From the NCBI GenBank assembly GCA_002491165.1, contig DKVK01000018.1, positions 20,011 to 52,167 on the forward strand: 32,157 bases of DNA, written 5' to 3'. This DNA comes from Porphyromonadaceae bacterium UBA7180 (GTDB lineage Bacteria; Bacteroidota; Bacteroidia; Bacteroidales; Muribaculaceae). The position numbers were made by a program, and so were the translations under genes. Under the pieces are notes generated by a model, which saw nothing but the letters and a program-made list of their open reading frames with translations, was not told the DNA's origin and searched no databases. Shown here piece by piece: positions 32,150-32,157 of this stretch (the first letter of the stretch is position 1; each line of letters opens with the position of its first letter).

Positions 32150-32157
32150 TCAAGCCT

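Overview
The window looks like a chromosomal segment of a Bacteroidales bacterium, most likely from the Muribaculaceae or a close relative. The evidence is: Bacteroidetes-type promoters (TAnnTTTG at -7, often with TTG about 20 nt upstream) before many genes; large secreted choice-of-anchor-J / fibronectin-like proteins with C-terminal tails of the type IX secretion (T9SS) sorting kind; a PorE-like lipoprotein; a GSCFA-domain protein; and an IF-2 with a long Pro/Glu/Lys-rich linker. This assignment is inferred from gene content and promoter style, with no database search.

Layout. 1-6312 (minus strand): the start of a secreted protein (1-42), a ~4.4 kb choice-of-anchor-J gene broken by two frameshifts and one stop codon (154-4594), and a retropepsin-like aspartic protease gene broken by one frameshift (4997-6312). 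6313-12836 (plus): a structured leader, then rimP-nusA-infB, a terminator, then folK-nudC overlapping by 11 nt. 12955-13588 (minus): an AT-rich MntA/HepT-type toxin-antitoxin pair whose HepT gene carries a premature TAG. 13777-20886 (minus): an intact 1031-aa choice-of-anchor-J protein, a PpiD/SurA-like periplasmic chaperone and metK with a ~260-nt leader. 20887-22032: more than 1.1 kb without a convincing gene, holding a nested inverted-repeat element (21331-21583) and a 15-bp tandem repeat. 22033-27575 (plus): a small outer-membrane beta-barrel protein, a short-chain dehydrogenase, a membrane-anchored coiled-coil protein, the PorE-like lipoprotein and a GSCFA protein overlapping it by 4 nt. 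27624-28895 (minus): an exported protein with a carboxypeptidase-regulatory-like domain. 29000-31380: an AT-rich islet with a small protein that may be an internally duplicated AbrB-like fold, a candidate ~110-nt small RNA on the minus strand with its own promoter and terminator, and a tightly packed three-gene operon starting with a DUF4417 protein. 31427-32149 (minus): a membrane-anchored LuxR-type regulator, probably incomplete.

How the parts relate. rimP-nusA-infB is the conserved ribosome maturation / transcription / initiation block. The secreted proteins with sorting-like tails, the PpiD-like chaperone and the PorE-like lipoprotein fit one theme of envelope biogenesis and T9SS export. 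The two AT-rich patches (the toxin-antitoxin pair and the 29-31.4 kb islet) look acquired. The least explained parts are the candidate small RNA with its flanking hypothetical genes, the 21.3-21.6 kb palindromic element, and the rimP and metK leaders. All three frameshifts behave as single-base deletions, so sequencing error must be excluded before real gene decay is concluded.
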